Source: DATGMB01 sp035293845 (GTDB lineage: Bacteria; Acidobacteriota; Terriglobia; Bryobacterales; Bryobacteraceae). Taken from it: a DNA stretch of 64,000 nt. The notes under the pieces were generated by a model that did not search any database, was not told the origin of the DNA, and saw nothing but the letters and a program-made list of their open reading frames with translations. Shown here in pieces: positions 1 through 7,370 of the stretch. The DNA lies in NCBI GenBank assembly GCA_035293845.1, contig DATGMB010000172.1:62001-126000 (forward strand), given 5' to 3'. The position numbers were made by a program, and so were the translations under genes. The first letter of the stretch is position 1; every line of letters begins with the position of its first letter.

Positions 1-459
1 GTTCTTGCCTTCGCCGCCGTTGTACGGAAGCTCCTGGACTTCCTGCGCGGTCACCTGCGATTGGACATCGGCCTTATCGGTCTGCAGCGCCAGGGCCTCC
101 GCGGAAACTTCGACCGCTTCCGTCGTCTGCGCGATCTGCAGTCCGAAGTTGACGCGCCGCACTTCGTTGGCATTCACCACCACGCCGTTTTCGGACATCG
201 GCCGGAAAGAGGCGGCGGTAGCCGTCACCTTGTAAGTGCCGGCCTGCAGGTTCGTGAACAGGTAAACGCCGCGCTCGTCCGTCTGTCCGGAACGGGTGAT
301 CCCGGTCTCGACATTCTGTGCCTCGATCTTCGCGTTGGGAACGGCCGCGCCGCTTGGATCCGTTACATTTCCGGTGAGCGAGCCGTACAGCACCTGCGCG
401 TCAGCGGCGCCGGCGCAGAGGAACGCCGCCGACAGGGCGGCGATGAGAAGACGCTTCAT
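1..459 (-). CDS. TonB-dependent receptor, Oar-like, N-terminal fragment (cut by window edge)
   Basis: Only the first 153 codons are present; the gene continues beyond base 1. A signal peptide (KRLLIAALSAAFLCAGAADA) leads to a carboxypeptidase-regulatory-like (CarboxypepD_reg) domain at about residues 24-115, with the typical GNVTDPSGAAVPNA and TDERGVYLFTNLQAGTY blocks. A plug-like segment ending in ELPYNGG follows. This architecture is known from large outer-membrane TonB-dependent transporters of Acidobacteria that probably take up polymer fragments. The start is fixed by an AAGGAG Shine-Dalgarno 7 nt upstream, and a strong promoter lies about 100 nt upstream. Substrate is unknown, although the neighbouring GH3 enzyme suggests sugars. 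Confidence 0.85.
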   Translation of the reverse strand, partial: MKRLLIAALSAAFLCAGAADAQVLYGSLTGNVTDPSGAAVPNAKIEAQNVETGITRSGQTDERGVYLFTNLQAGTYKVTATAASFRPMSENGVVVNANEVRRVNFGLQIAQTTEAVEVSAEALALQTDKADVQSQVTAQEVQELPYNGGEGKN

Positions 460-554
460 GGCAAGACTCCTTATCCACACAGCCCGATGCTGGGACACCG
501 TGGCGCTCTCGAGCTGTCAAGCTAACCCCAAATCCGAGTTGCCGGATTGAAATA

Positions 555-583
555 GTTGTACTGTAAAACAAAATGGGTGTCAA
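555..583 (-). promoter_or_regulatory. Sigma70-type promoter of the TonB receptor gene
   Basis: On the minus strand a perfect TTGACA (-35, bases 583-578) is followed after exactly 17 bp by TACAAC (-10, bases 560-555). Transcription would start near 548 and give a leader of about 90 nt before the start codon at 459. This is the best consensus promoter I found in the window. Confidence 0.7.
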
Positions 584-607
584 GGGTTCGCGGGTGCTGC
601 CCGAGCA

Positions 608-1558
608 TCATTGCCCGTACCAGCGAAGGATCCGCAGCGCGCGCAGTGTGTTCCACCGGCTCGGCTTCCCGTCGCCGTCTTCGAGCGCGAAGTGGACCGC
701 GCCGGGATGCGTATTCTCCAGCAGCCAGAAGCCCTCGGGCTGCCGTTTCGCGCGAAGCAGGCCGATCGCTTCATCCATCCGCGGGTCCGGCGGATCTCCA
801 GCCTCCCGGAAGTAATCCAGAGCGCGCAGGACGTCGTAATGCCAGCGCGCCGGAAACGAGAATTCGAGCCACGCAGGGTTCACGACGGCGCCCGTGCTCT
901 TCCGGCGGAACAATTTCCGTTCCAGAAGGTACTCTTTGCCGCGGCGGCGCGCTGCCCTGCATTCCGCCGCGCCGCCGCCCTTCGCGCGTTCGTACGCAAG
1001 CAGTCCTTCGAGCACCCGGATCGTGGTGTGGAACGACGAGTGCACCGAACCGTTCTCCGCCTCGCAGTTCCAGCCGCCATCCTCGAGTTGTTCCTCGATC
1101 AGCCGCGCCACCACGGCATCCACGTCCTGACCGAAGTAGCTCCCCAGCACGACCACCATGCCGTTGATGCACGGCTCGACCTCGCCGCTGAAGAACGGCT
1201 GCCCGGCATGTTCCCACCGGCAGTTCTCGCGCACCTGCGCCACTGCACGGCGCATCGCGTCGCAGTGCGGGTCGATGCCGAGATCGCGCAACAGGACGAG
1301 GCTGTAGGCCGTCGCGGTCCATGGCTGGCCTCCGGGCCATTTGCCGTCTACGCGGCCGGGCCGGCGCGCCGGGAACAGCGCGCCGCCCTCCCACTGTCCA
1401 TCGTCGCCCTGCAATGCCAGCAGCCGCGCCCCCCAACCCTCGGTGGCGATGCGCGCGCGCTCCGCCGCAATGGCTTCCGGCGCCGCTTCGGCCAGGTCGC
1501 GCATCGCCTGCCAGCGTATCGCAGGGTCGGAATCGAGTACCCAGTCCAGCACGTTCAT
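608..1558 (-). CDS. Prenyltransferase/squalene-oxidase-repeat-like protein
   Basis: A 316-residue soluble protein without signal peptide. It has repeated segments of the alpha/alpha-toroid type seen in squalene-hopene cyclase and prenyltransferase beta subunits (for example QLEDGGWNCEAENGSVHSSFHTT and LLRAKRQPEGFWLLEN, where QxxxGxW-like patterns recur). It is about half the length of a true cyclase and I see no DXDD catalytic motif, so enzymatic cyclisation is unlikely. Its ATG overlaps the stop of the GH3 gene (ATGA), so the two are translationally coupled and probably co-transcribed. The actual function is unknown. Confidence 0.7.
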   Translation of the reverse strand: MNVLDWVLDSDPAIRWQAMRDLAEAAPEAIAAERARIATEGWGARLLALQGDDGQWEGGALFPARRPGRVDGKWPGGQPWTATAYSLVLLRDLGIDPHCDAMRRAVAQVRENCRWEHAGQPFFSGEVEPCINGMVVVLGSYFGQDVDAVVARLIEEQLEDGGWNCEAENGSVHSSFHTTIRVLEGLLAYERAKGGGAAECRAARRRGKEYLLERKLFRRKSTGAVVNPAWLEFSFPARWHYDVLRALDYFREAGDPPDPRMDEAIGLLRAKRQPEGFWLLENTHPGAVHFALEDGDGKPSRWNTLRALRILRWYGQ

Positions 1559-4113
1559 AGAACCGTTTCGGCGAGCGCCACGCCGGGCGCCGGCTGGCCC
1601 CCGCCCACGCTGATCTTCACCGGGCCTTTCGGCAGGTCGGCGCCATCCACCTGGAACTCCAGCGTCCGCGATTCGCCCGGCCGCAGGTGAATGCGGCGGA
1701 AGCCGCGAAGCTGCCGGATCGCTTCCTCTGCGCCGGCGCCCGCCACGTAAAGCTGCGCGACCTCATCGCCTTCGCGGCGCGAATCGTTTTTCACCCGCAC
1801 CGAAATCCGCGCGCCCGCGGACGTTCGCTCGGCGCGCAGCGCGGAGTAGGAGAACTTCGCGTAGCTCAGGCCGAAGCCGAAGCCATACAGCGGATCGCCC
1901 TGAAAATAGCGGTAGGTGCGGCCGCGCATGTCGTAATCGTCGAACGGCGGCAACTGCGCGGCGCTGCGGTAGAACGTCACCGGCAGCCGCCCGGCCGGAT
2001 TGTTTACGCCGGCGAGCGTCTGCGCGAGAGCGGTGCCTGCCTCCTCGCCGCCGTACCAGAGCTCGAGCACCGCCGCGGCATGCTCGGCGGCATAGTTGAT
2101 GGCGACCGCGCTGCCGCTCGCGAGCACCGCCACCACCGGTTTACCCGTCGCCACGATCGGTTCGAGCAGCTTCTCCTGCGCTTCGGGAAGGTTGAGGTCC
2201 GTGCGGTCGCCGCCGGAGAATCCGGGAATGGCCACCGGCATCTCTTCGCCTTCCAGATTGGGATTCAGGCCAACAAAAACCACGGCCACATCCGACCCCT
2301 TCGCCGCGTCCACCGCTTCGGCGAGCAGCGGCTCCGCCGGCGGAATCCAGGAGAGCATCACGCCGCGATTGGCGCCTTGCGGCCGGCACTCGACCCGCAG
2401 CGGATAGGCGTGCCCCGCCTCCAGCTTCGCTTCATACGGCGCCGGCCGGCGCCCCGCGGCAGGCGCCGCCGCGAGTTCGTTGCCATCCAGAACAAAATGC
2501 GAGGCGCGGCACCCGGAGAGCGTAAACCGGTAATTGCCGGAGACCGGCGCATCGAGCGTGGCCGTCCATCGGATCGAGGTGGCGCCGCCCGGGCCCGCTT
2601 CGCCTGCGTTGGGGTCGCCGTTGCCGATGTCGTAATACGGGCGCGGCTCGACGCGCGACGACTTCGGCTGCCCGCTCCAGTCCGCGTTATCGAAGTACTC
2701 GGCCAGCACGCCGTGTCCGTTGCCGCGGGCGGGCCGCAGCACCGGCTGCGGAACGACCGCCGCGGTCTCCGCGGTGTAGCTCGCGCCGAGCGCATAGCGG
2801 ACCTGCGCCTTGGCGAACTGCTTGGCGATTCCTTCGAGCGGCGTGACATGCTTGCGCGAAAATCCGTTGTAATTCCCCAGCAGCGCCACCGGGTCGTCCG
2901 CCGGCGCGCCGATCACGGCGATTTTCCGCACGCCGGCCGCGAGCGGCAGCGTGTCGCGCTCGTTCTTCAGCAGCACGATGGATTTGCGCGCGGCTTCGAG
3001 CGCCAGCGCGCGGTGCGCATCGGAATCGACCTCGGTATACGGAATCTTCGAGAACGGCACACGCTCCGGCGGATCGAACATCCCGAGCTGAAACCGGGCG
3101 GTGAACAGCCGCTCCAGCGCGGTGTCGATCTCGCGCTCGGCGATGAGCCCCTGCTTGACGGCGTCGACGAGCGCGCGATACTCATTGCCGCACGTCAGGT
3201 CCGTGCCTGCTTTCACCGCCGTGGCGGACGCTTCGGCGGCATTCGGCTTGTAGGCATGGCCGCGGAAAATATCGGTGATCGCGCCGCAATCGCTGACGAT
3301 GTAGCCCTGGAATTTCCAATCGCCGCGCAGCCGCTTCTGCAGCAGATCGGTGTTGGCGCAGGCCGGTGCGCCATCCACGGCATTGTAGGCGCACATCACC
3401 GAATCGGCCTTGCCCTCCACGATGGCCGCGCGAAACGCCGGCAGGTACGTCTCCGCCAGATCGCGCTCGCTCGGATGCACGTCGATCGTATGGCGCGTGC
3501 TCTCCGGCCCGCTGTGCACCGCGTAGTGCTTGGCCGTCGCGATCACCTTGAAATAATGCGGATCGTCGCCCTGCATCCCGCGGATGAACGCCACCGCCAT
3601 CCGCCCGGTGAGGTACGGGTCCTCACCGTACGTTTCCTGACCGCGGCCCCAGCGCGGATCGCGGAAGATGTTGATGTTCGGCGACCAGAACGTCAGGCCA
3701 TGGTACCGGCTGTGGTCGTTATTGCGCATCGCCTCGTTGTACTTGGCTCGGGCTTCGGTCGAGATGACGGCGGCCACCCGCCCCATGAGATCCGTGTCCC
3801 AGGTGGCCGCGAGACCGATCGCCTGCGGGAACACGGTGGCCTGCCCGGCGCGGGCCACGCCGTGCAGCGCTTCGTTCCACCAGTCGTAAGCCGGAATATT
3901 CAGCCGCGGGATCGCCGGCGCCGAGTTCTGCATCTGCAGCACCTTCTCTTCGAGGGTCATGCGGCCGACCAGATCAGCGGCACGGCGGGCGGCGGGAAGA
4001 TCGGGATCGAGCCAGGCCGGCCGGTCGGCCGGCTGCGCGGCGAGCGGCATCGCAATCAGGCTCGACAGTATCAGGCCAATCAGGGGAACCGGTAGCGTTC
4101 GTGGACTTGCCAT
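1555..4113 (-). CDS. Secreted glycoside hydrolase family 3 (beta-glucosidase/xylosidase type) with PA14 insert
   Basis: 852 residues from the ATG at 4113, chosen because it begins a clean signal peptide (LIGLILSSLIAMPLAAQ). The GH3 N-terminal TIM barrel covers about 35-370, with KH at 195-196 and the nucleophile motif VSDCGAI, where Asp275 is the predicted nucleophile. The GH3 C-terminal domain is interrupted by a PA14-like insert (about 465-600, starting near GVLAEYFDNADW) and ends in a fibronectin-III-like domain. The family hydrolyses non-reducing beta-linked sugars, and the PA14 domain probably helps bind the oligosaccharide. It is divergent from a ROK regulator and coupled to the downstream cyclase-like gene. 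Xylosidase versus glucosidase activity cannot be decided here. Confidence 0.92.
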   Translation of the reverse strand: MASPRTLPVPLIGLILSSLIAMPLAAQPADRPAWLDPDLPAARRAADLVGRMTLEEKVLQMQNSAPAIPRLNIPAYDWWNEALHGVARAGQATVFPQAIGLAATWDTDLMGRVAAVISTEARAKYNEAMRNNDHSRYHGLTFWSPNINIFRDPRWGRGQETYGEDPYLTGRMAVAFIRGMQGDDPHYFKVIATAKHYAVHSGPESTRHTIDVHPSERDLAETYLPAFRAAIVEGKADSVMCAYNAVDGAPACANTDLLQKRLRGDWKFQGYIVSDCGAITDIFRGHAYKPNAAEASATAVKAGTDLTCGNEYRALVDAVKQGLIAEREIDTALERLFTARFQLGMFDPPERVPFSKIPYTEVDSDAHRALALEAARKSIVLLKNERDTLPLAAGVRKIAVIGAPADDPVALLGNYNGFSRKHVTPLEGIAKQFAKAQVRYALGASYTAETAAVVPQPVLRPARGNGHGVLAEYFDNADWSGQPKSSRVEPRPYYDIGNGDPNAGEAGPGGATSIRWTATLDAPVSGNYRFTLSGCRASHFVLDGNELAAAPAAGRRPAPYEAKLEAGHAYPLRVECRPQGANRGVMLSWIPPAEPLLAEAVDAAKGSDVAVVFVGLNPNLEGEEMPVAIPGFSGGDRTDLNLPEAQEKLLEPIVATGKPVVAVLASGSAVAINYAAEHAAAVLELWYGGEEAGTALAQTLAGVNNPAGRLPVTFYRSAAQLPPFDDYDMRGRTYRYFQGDPLYGFGFGLSYAKFSYSALRAERTSAGARISVRVKNDSRREGDEVAQLYVAGAGAEEAIRQLRGFRRIHLRPGESRTLEFQVDGADLPKGPVKISVGGGQPAPGVALAETVL

Positions 4114-4147
4114 GGCCCTCAGTCTATCCGAAATCGGGTCTGATGCG

Positions 4148-4178
4148 AAAATATAGTTTTGGTCTACAATTAAAAGTC
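4148..4178. promoter_or_regulatory. AT-rich divergent promoter/operator between GH3 and ROK genes
   Basis: This short AT-rich island sits in otherwise GC-rich DNA between the two divergent start codons (4113 and 4185). On the plus strand TACAAT (4165-4170) lies 14 nt before the ROK start. On the minus strand TATATT (4155-4150) faces the GH3 gene. No good -35 was found for either. A ROK repressor acting here on both genes would be the usual arrangement, but that is inference. Confidence 0.45.
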
Positions 4179-4184
4179 CGCAGT

Positions 4185-5381
4185 ATGCCGGTTGCCAGGG
4201 AAAAACGGATTCAGGGCGCATCGAGCGAGATGGCCCGCGATATCAACCGGCGGCTTCTCCTCAACCTGATCCGCACGCGCCAGCCGATTTCGCGCGCGGA
4301 CCTGGCGCGCGTTTCCGGGTTGCAGCGCAGCACGGTCTCGCTGATCGTCGAGCAGTTGATCGCGGAACACTGGGTACTCGAAGGTCCAACCGGGCGGCTG
4401 CCGCGCGGCCGGCGTCCCACGTTCCTGCGCCTGAACGACGAGCGCGTGATCGTCGCGGTCGACCTGCGCCCGGTTCAGACGACCGTGGCGCTCTCGGACG
4501 CCAACGGCAAATTCATCTCACAGGAGATGTTCGAAACCGCGGCTGAGCCCAAGGCGGCGATGGACGCGCTGATCCGTGCGATCGGGCGCATTATTTCCGG
4601 CAGCCGCCGGAAGAAGGTCGAGGGGATCGGCATCAGCGTTCCCGGCCGCTACGACCACACGGTCGACCGCCTGGTCTTCGCGCCCAACCTCAAGTGGCGC
4701 GACGTGGACCTGCGCAACCCGATCGCGAAGGCCACGGGCCTCGATGTGGAGGTGGAGAACGCCGCCAACGCGTGCGTTCTGGCCGCTGTGTGGTTCGATC
4801 ACATGGAGGAAAGCAACCTCATCGCGGTCACGGTCTCGGAGGGCATCGGAACGGGCGTTTGGGTCAACCGGCAGCTCGTGCGCGGGCAGAATGGCATGGC
4901 GGGGGAGTTCGGCCATGTCTCGCTCGACCCGAACGGTCCGCCGTGCGGCTGCGGCGGCCGCGGCTGCTGGGAGGTGTACGCTTCGAATCGCGCCGCGGTG
5001 CGCCATTACCTGGAATCGGACGGCAACGGCGCGGCGCCGGGCAGCAGCAATCTCAGCTTCAACGGCCTGCTCAGCCGCGCCGCGCAGGGCGACCTGCGTG
5101 CCGTGCGCGCGCTCGAGACGCAGGCGCAATATCTCGGCCGCGGCATGCGCATGCTGGCCGCGGGACTGGCGCCGGCCGCGATCATCGTGGTCGGCGATTT
5201 GACGCATTCGTGGTACCGGTTCGGGCCGGCGATCGAGGCCGCATTGCAGGCCCAGACGCCCGCCGGCGCTTCAGTGCCGCGGCTGATTCCGGCGCACGAA
5301 GACGGCATGGCGCGGCTGCGCGGCACGGTGGCGCTGATTCTGCAGAAGGATTTCGGCACGCTGGCCGGCGTTGCGGGGTGA
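4185..5381 (+). CDS. ROK family transcriptional regulator
   Basis: 398 residues. An N-terminal winged helix-turn-helix (about 20-70; ISRADLARVSGLQRSTVS) precedes a sugar-kinase-like ROK domain with the ROK zinc site: GEFGH with His244, then Cys254, Cys256 and Cys261 in CGCGGRGC. The place where ROK sugar kinases carry their catalytic Asp (NDAN) reads NAAN (192-195), so it is probably a repressor rather than a kinase. It diverges from the GH3 gene and most likely senses a sugar released by that enzyme. Start chosen at 4185, with AAAAG about 8 nt upstream; a second ATG at 4230 directly before the helix-turn-helix is an alternative. Confidence 0.9.
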   Translation: MPVAREKRIQGASSEMARDINRRLLLNLIRTRQPISRADLARVSGLQRSTVSLIVEQLIAEHWVLEGPTGRLPRGRRPTFLRLNDERVIVAVDLRPVQTTVALSDANGKFISQEMFETAAEPKAAMDALIRAIGRIISGSRRKKVEGIGISVPGRYDHTVDRLVFAPNLKWRDVDLRNPIAKATGLDVEVENAANACVLAAVWFDHMEESNLIAVTVSEGIGTGVWVNRQLVRGQNGMAGEFGHVSLDPNGPPCGCGGRGCWEVYASNRAAVRHYLESDGNGAAPGSSNLSFNGLLSRAAQGDLRAVRALETQAQYLGRGMRMLAAGLAPAAIIVVGDLTHSWYRFGPAIEAALQAQTPAGASVPRLIPAHEDGMARLRGTVALILQKDFGTLAGVAG

Positions 5382-5396
5382 GCGGCGCCGCGGCCG

Positions 5397-5951
5397 TTAC
5401 GGTCGCGGCTCGGTCAAATGCCGGTAGACCAGCGCGATCGGCAGGCCCACCACGTTGAAGTAGGATCCCTCAACCTTCTCGATGAACTTCGAGGCGAGGC
5501 CCTGAATGGCGTAAGCGCCGGCCTTGTCCATTGGTTCCCCGCTGGCCACGTAGTCATCGATTTCGCCGGCGGTCATGGTGGCGAACCAGACCGAGGTCGC
5601 CGCCCAGGTTCGCACGGGCGCGCCGTTCTCGCGCACAATGGCGATGCCGGTCAGAACCTCGTGCCGCCGGCCGGAAAGGCGCTCGAGCATGCAGCGCGCT
5701 TCGGCCTCATCCGCCGGCTTGCCCATCATTTCGCCATCCAGCACGACCGTGGTATCGGCGCCGAGCACCGTCTCTCCCGGACCGGCGTGCACGGCCTGCG
5801 CCTTGATCCACGCGATGCGGAGCACGTAATGTTCCGGCGATTCGCCCTGGTGCGGCGTCTCGTCGACATCCGGCACGCGCACGATGAAAGGGATGCCCGC
5901 GTTGCGAAGAATCTCGGCGCGCCGCGGCGATTGAGAGGCGAGGACCAGCAT
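5397..5951 (-). CDS. maf: Maf family nucleotide pyrophosphatase
   Basis: 184 residues, normal length for the family. The N-terminal signature ASQSPRR (5-11) binds nucleotide phosphates, and GADTTV (64-69) carries the catalytic Asp66. Maf proteins hydrolyse dTTP, UTP or modified nucleotides to monophosphates in the cytoplasm and have been linked to septum inhibition. A GGGAG Shine-Dalgarno precedes the ATG. It lies convergent to the ROK gene with a 15-bp gap, and downstream of the SnoaL-like gene on the same strand. Confidence 0.93.
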   Translation of the reverse strand: MLVLASQSPRRAEILRNAGIPFIVRVPDVDETPHQGESPEHYVLRIAWIKAQAVHAGPGETVLGADTTVVLDGEMMGKPADEAEARCMLERLSGRRHEVLTGIAIVRENGAPVRTWAATSVWFATMTAGEIDDYVASGEPMDKAGAYAIQGLASKFIEKVEGSYFNVVGLPIALVYRHLTEPRP

Positions 5952-5963
5952 TCTCCCAGTTTC

Positions 5964-6419
5964 CTACTTCGCCGCGCGCGCATGGTCGAAGCTGATCGCG
6001 CGCGTTACCTTCCAAACGCCGTTCCGGTTCTGCCATAGGGTGATGAATTTGGCCTCGCCGACATCCTCCGGGTGGCCCGGATGGTGAAAGCGATGCACGC
6101 CGATCTCGACCGCGCCGTATCCTTTCAGCGGATAGACCTCCAGGGAATCCGGCACGAGCGTGCGCTGCACCTTGCCGCAGATGTTCTGCCGGATGGCGGC
6201 GATGAACGGCTCTTTCCCCACCGAGAGTCCCGTCTGGTCATGATAGAACTCGAGGTCGTCCGAGATCAGCCCGGCGAGCGCCTTGAGGTCACAGCGGTTG
6301 TAGGCGTCGAACAGTTGCGCATCGAGGGACTGTATGGTTTTGAAGAGCTGGTCCGTGCGCGCGGCGGATTGCCCGCTCATCAGAACCGGAATCGCAAGCA
6401 GCGGCAGCAGCAGTTTCAT
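5964..6419 (-). CDS. Secreted SnoaL/DUF4440-like protein
   Basis: 151 residues starting at the ATG at 6419, which begins a hydrophobic signal peptide (LLLPLLAIPVLMSGQSA). The rest has the NTF2-like SnoaL/DUF4440 pattern: LDAQLFDAYNRCDLKALAGLISDDLEFYHD followed by a C-terminal strand-rich segment ending LWQNRNGVWKVTRAISFDH. Many such proteins are small-molecule binding folds or isomerases, and nothing here shows a particular substrate. It lies between the CDF gene (41 bp upstream) and maf, possibly in one transcript. Confidence 0.75.
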   Translation of the reverse strand: MKLLLPLLAIPVLMSGQSAARTDQLFKTIQSLDAQLFDAYNRCDLKALAGLISDDLEFYHDQTGLSVGKEPFIAAIRQNICGKVQRTLVPDSLEVYPLKGYGAVEIGVHRFHHPGHPEDVGEAKFITLWQNRNGVWKVTRAISFDHARAAK

Positions 6420-6460
6420 CACCTGCGAGTACGCAATCAGGCGCCAGGTAGTTCCACCGG

Positions 6461-7330
6461 TTAGCGCACGCCGGGCGCGGGTTCGACGTGGACCAGCACA
6501 TCCGCGACCCAGGGAAGCGAATCCATGACGCGCAGCCGGACCTCGTGAGCGATCGCGTGCGACTGCCGGACCGTCATGTCGGGATCGACCTCGAGGTGCA
6601 GGTCGACATGGTAGCGGAGGCCGGTCTTGCGCGCGAAGCATTTCTCGATGCCGAGCGCGCCGGGCACCGTGGAGGCAGCGGCGCGGATCTCGGCCATGCG
6701 GCGCTCATCGGGCATGGTGTCCATGAGCTGCAGCGCGGTCTCGCGTGCCACGCGGACGCCGACCGCGATGACGATGAGGCCGACGACGAATCCGCCGTAG
6801 TGATCGGCGTCCATGAACCGCCGCGAATCGAGCAGGTAAAGACCCGCGGCGCCCAGCGCCACGACGGCGGAGAGCGTATCGATGGCGTCGTTCCAGGCGT
6901 CGGCGGTCAGAGCTTCACTTTCCATGCGCCGGCCGTAGCGGAATTTGAAGCTGGCCAGGATGCTCTTGGCGACGATGGAAACGCCGAGCGGCCACATGAC
7001 CCACGAGGCCAGCGGCGGGTGCGGTCCGCCCAGGCGCTGCAGGGACCCGAAGCAGATCAGCGCGCCGCCAGCGGTGAGGGCGAGGCCGATCAGCAGGCCG
7101 GTGAGCGTTTCGGCGCGTCCGTGGCCGTAGGGATGCTCCGCGTCGGCCGGTTTGGCGGCCAGCGTGAGACCGAGGAGCACGAAGCCGGAAGCGAATACGT
7201 CGCTGGCGGATTCGAGTCCGTCGGCCGTGACGGCGGTCGAGTGGCCTACGATGCCGGCGAAGATCTTGAGCGCGGCCAGCCCGCCGCTGACGAGCATGCC
7301 GATGGCGGCGATGCGCTGGCCGATGTTCAT
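6461..7330 (-). CDS. Cation diffusion facilitator (CDF) family metal exporter
   Basis: 289 residues with about six membrane helices followed by a cytoplasmic alpha/beta domain (about 205-289, ending VHVEPAPGVR). The transport-site helix reads ADGLESASDVFAS with Asp37 and Asp44. The His usually found between them is Glu40 here, and the second site is DADHYGG, so metal preference may differ from standard zinc exporters. CDF proteins exchange divalent metal for protons across the inner membrane. It lies downstream of aceE on the same strand, separated by a repeat palindrome. Confidence 0.9.
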   Translation of the reverse strand: MNIGQRIAAIGMLVSGGLAALKIFAGIVGHSTAVTADGLESASDVFASGFVLLGLTLAAKPADAEHPYGHGRAETLTGLLIGLALTAGGALICFGSLQRLGGPHPPLASWVMWPLGVSIVAKSILASFKFRYGRRMESEALTADAWNDAIDTLSAVVALGAAGLYLLDSRRFMDADHYGGFVVGLIVIAVGVRVARETALQLMDTMPDERRMAEIRAAASTVPGALGIEKCFARKTGLRYHVDLHLEVDPDMTVRQSHAIAHEVRLRVMDSLPWVADVLVHVEPAPGVR

Positions 7331-7345
7331 GGTGGGTTGAGGTCC

Positions 7346-7365
7346 GGGCCGGGCATGGCCGGCCC
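7346..7365. repeat. REP-like palindrome, copy A
   Basis: Inverted repeat with 7-bp arms GGGCCGG / CCGGCCC around GCATGG, between the stop of aceE and the start of the CDF gene. It belongs to a recurring intergenic family with core GGGC(C)GGGCATGCCCGGCCC also found near 10091, 16755, 37957 and 38105. No U-tract follows, so it is not an ordinary terminator. Confidence 0.6.
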
Positions 7366-7370
7366 CTACA

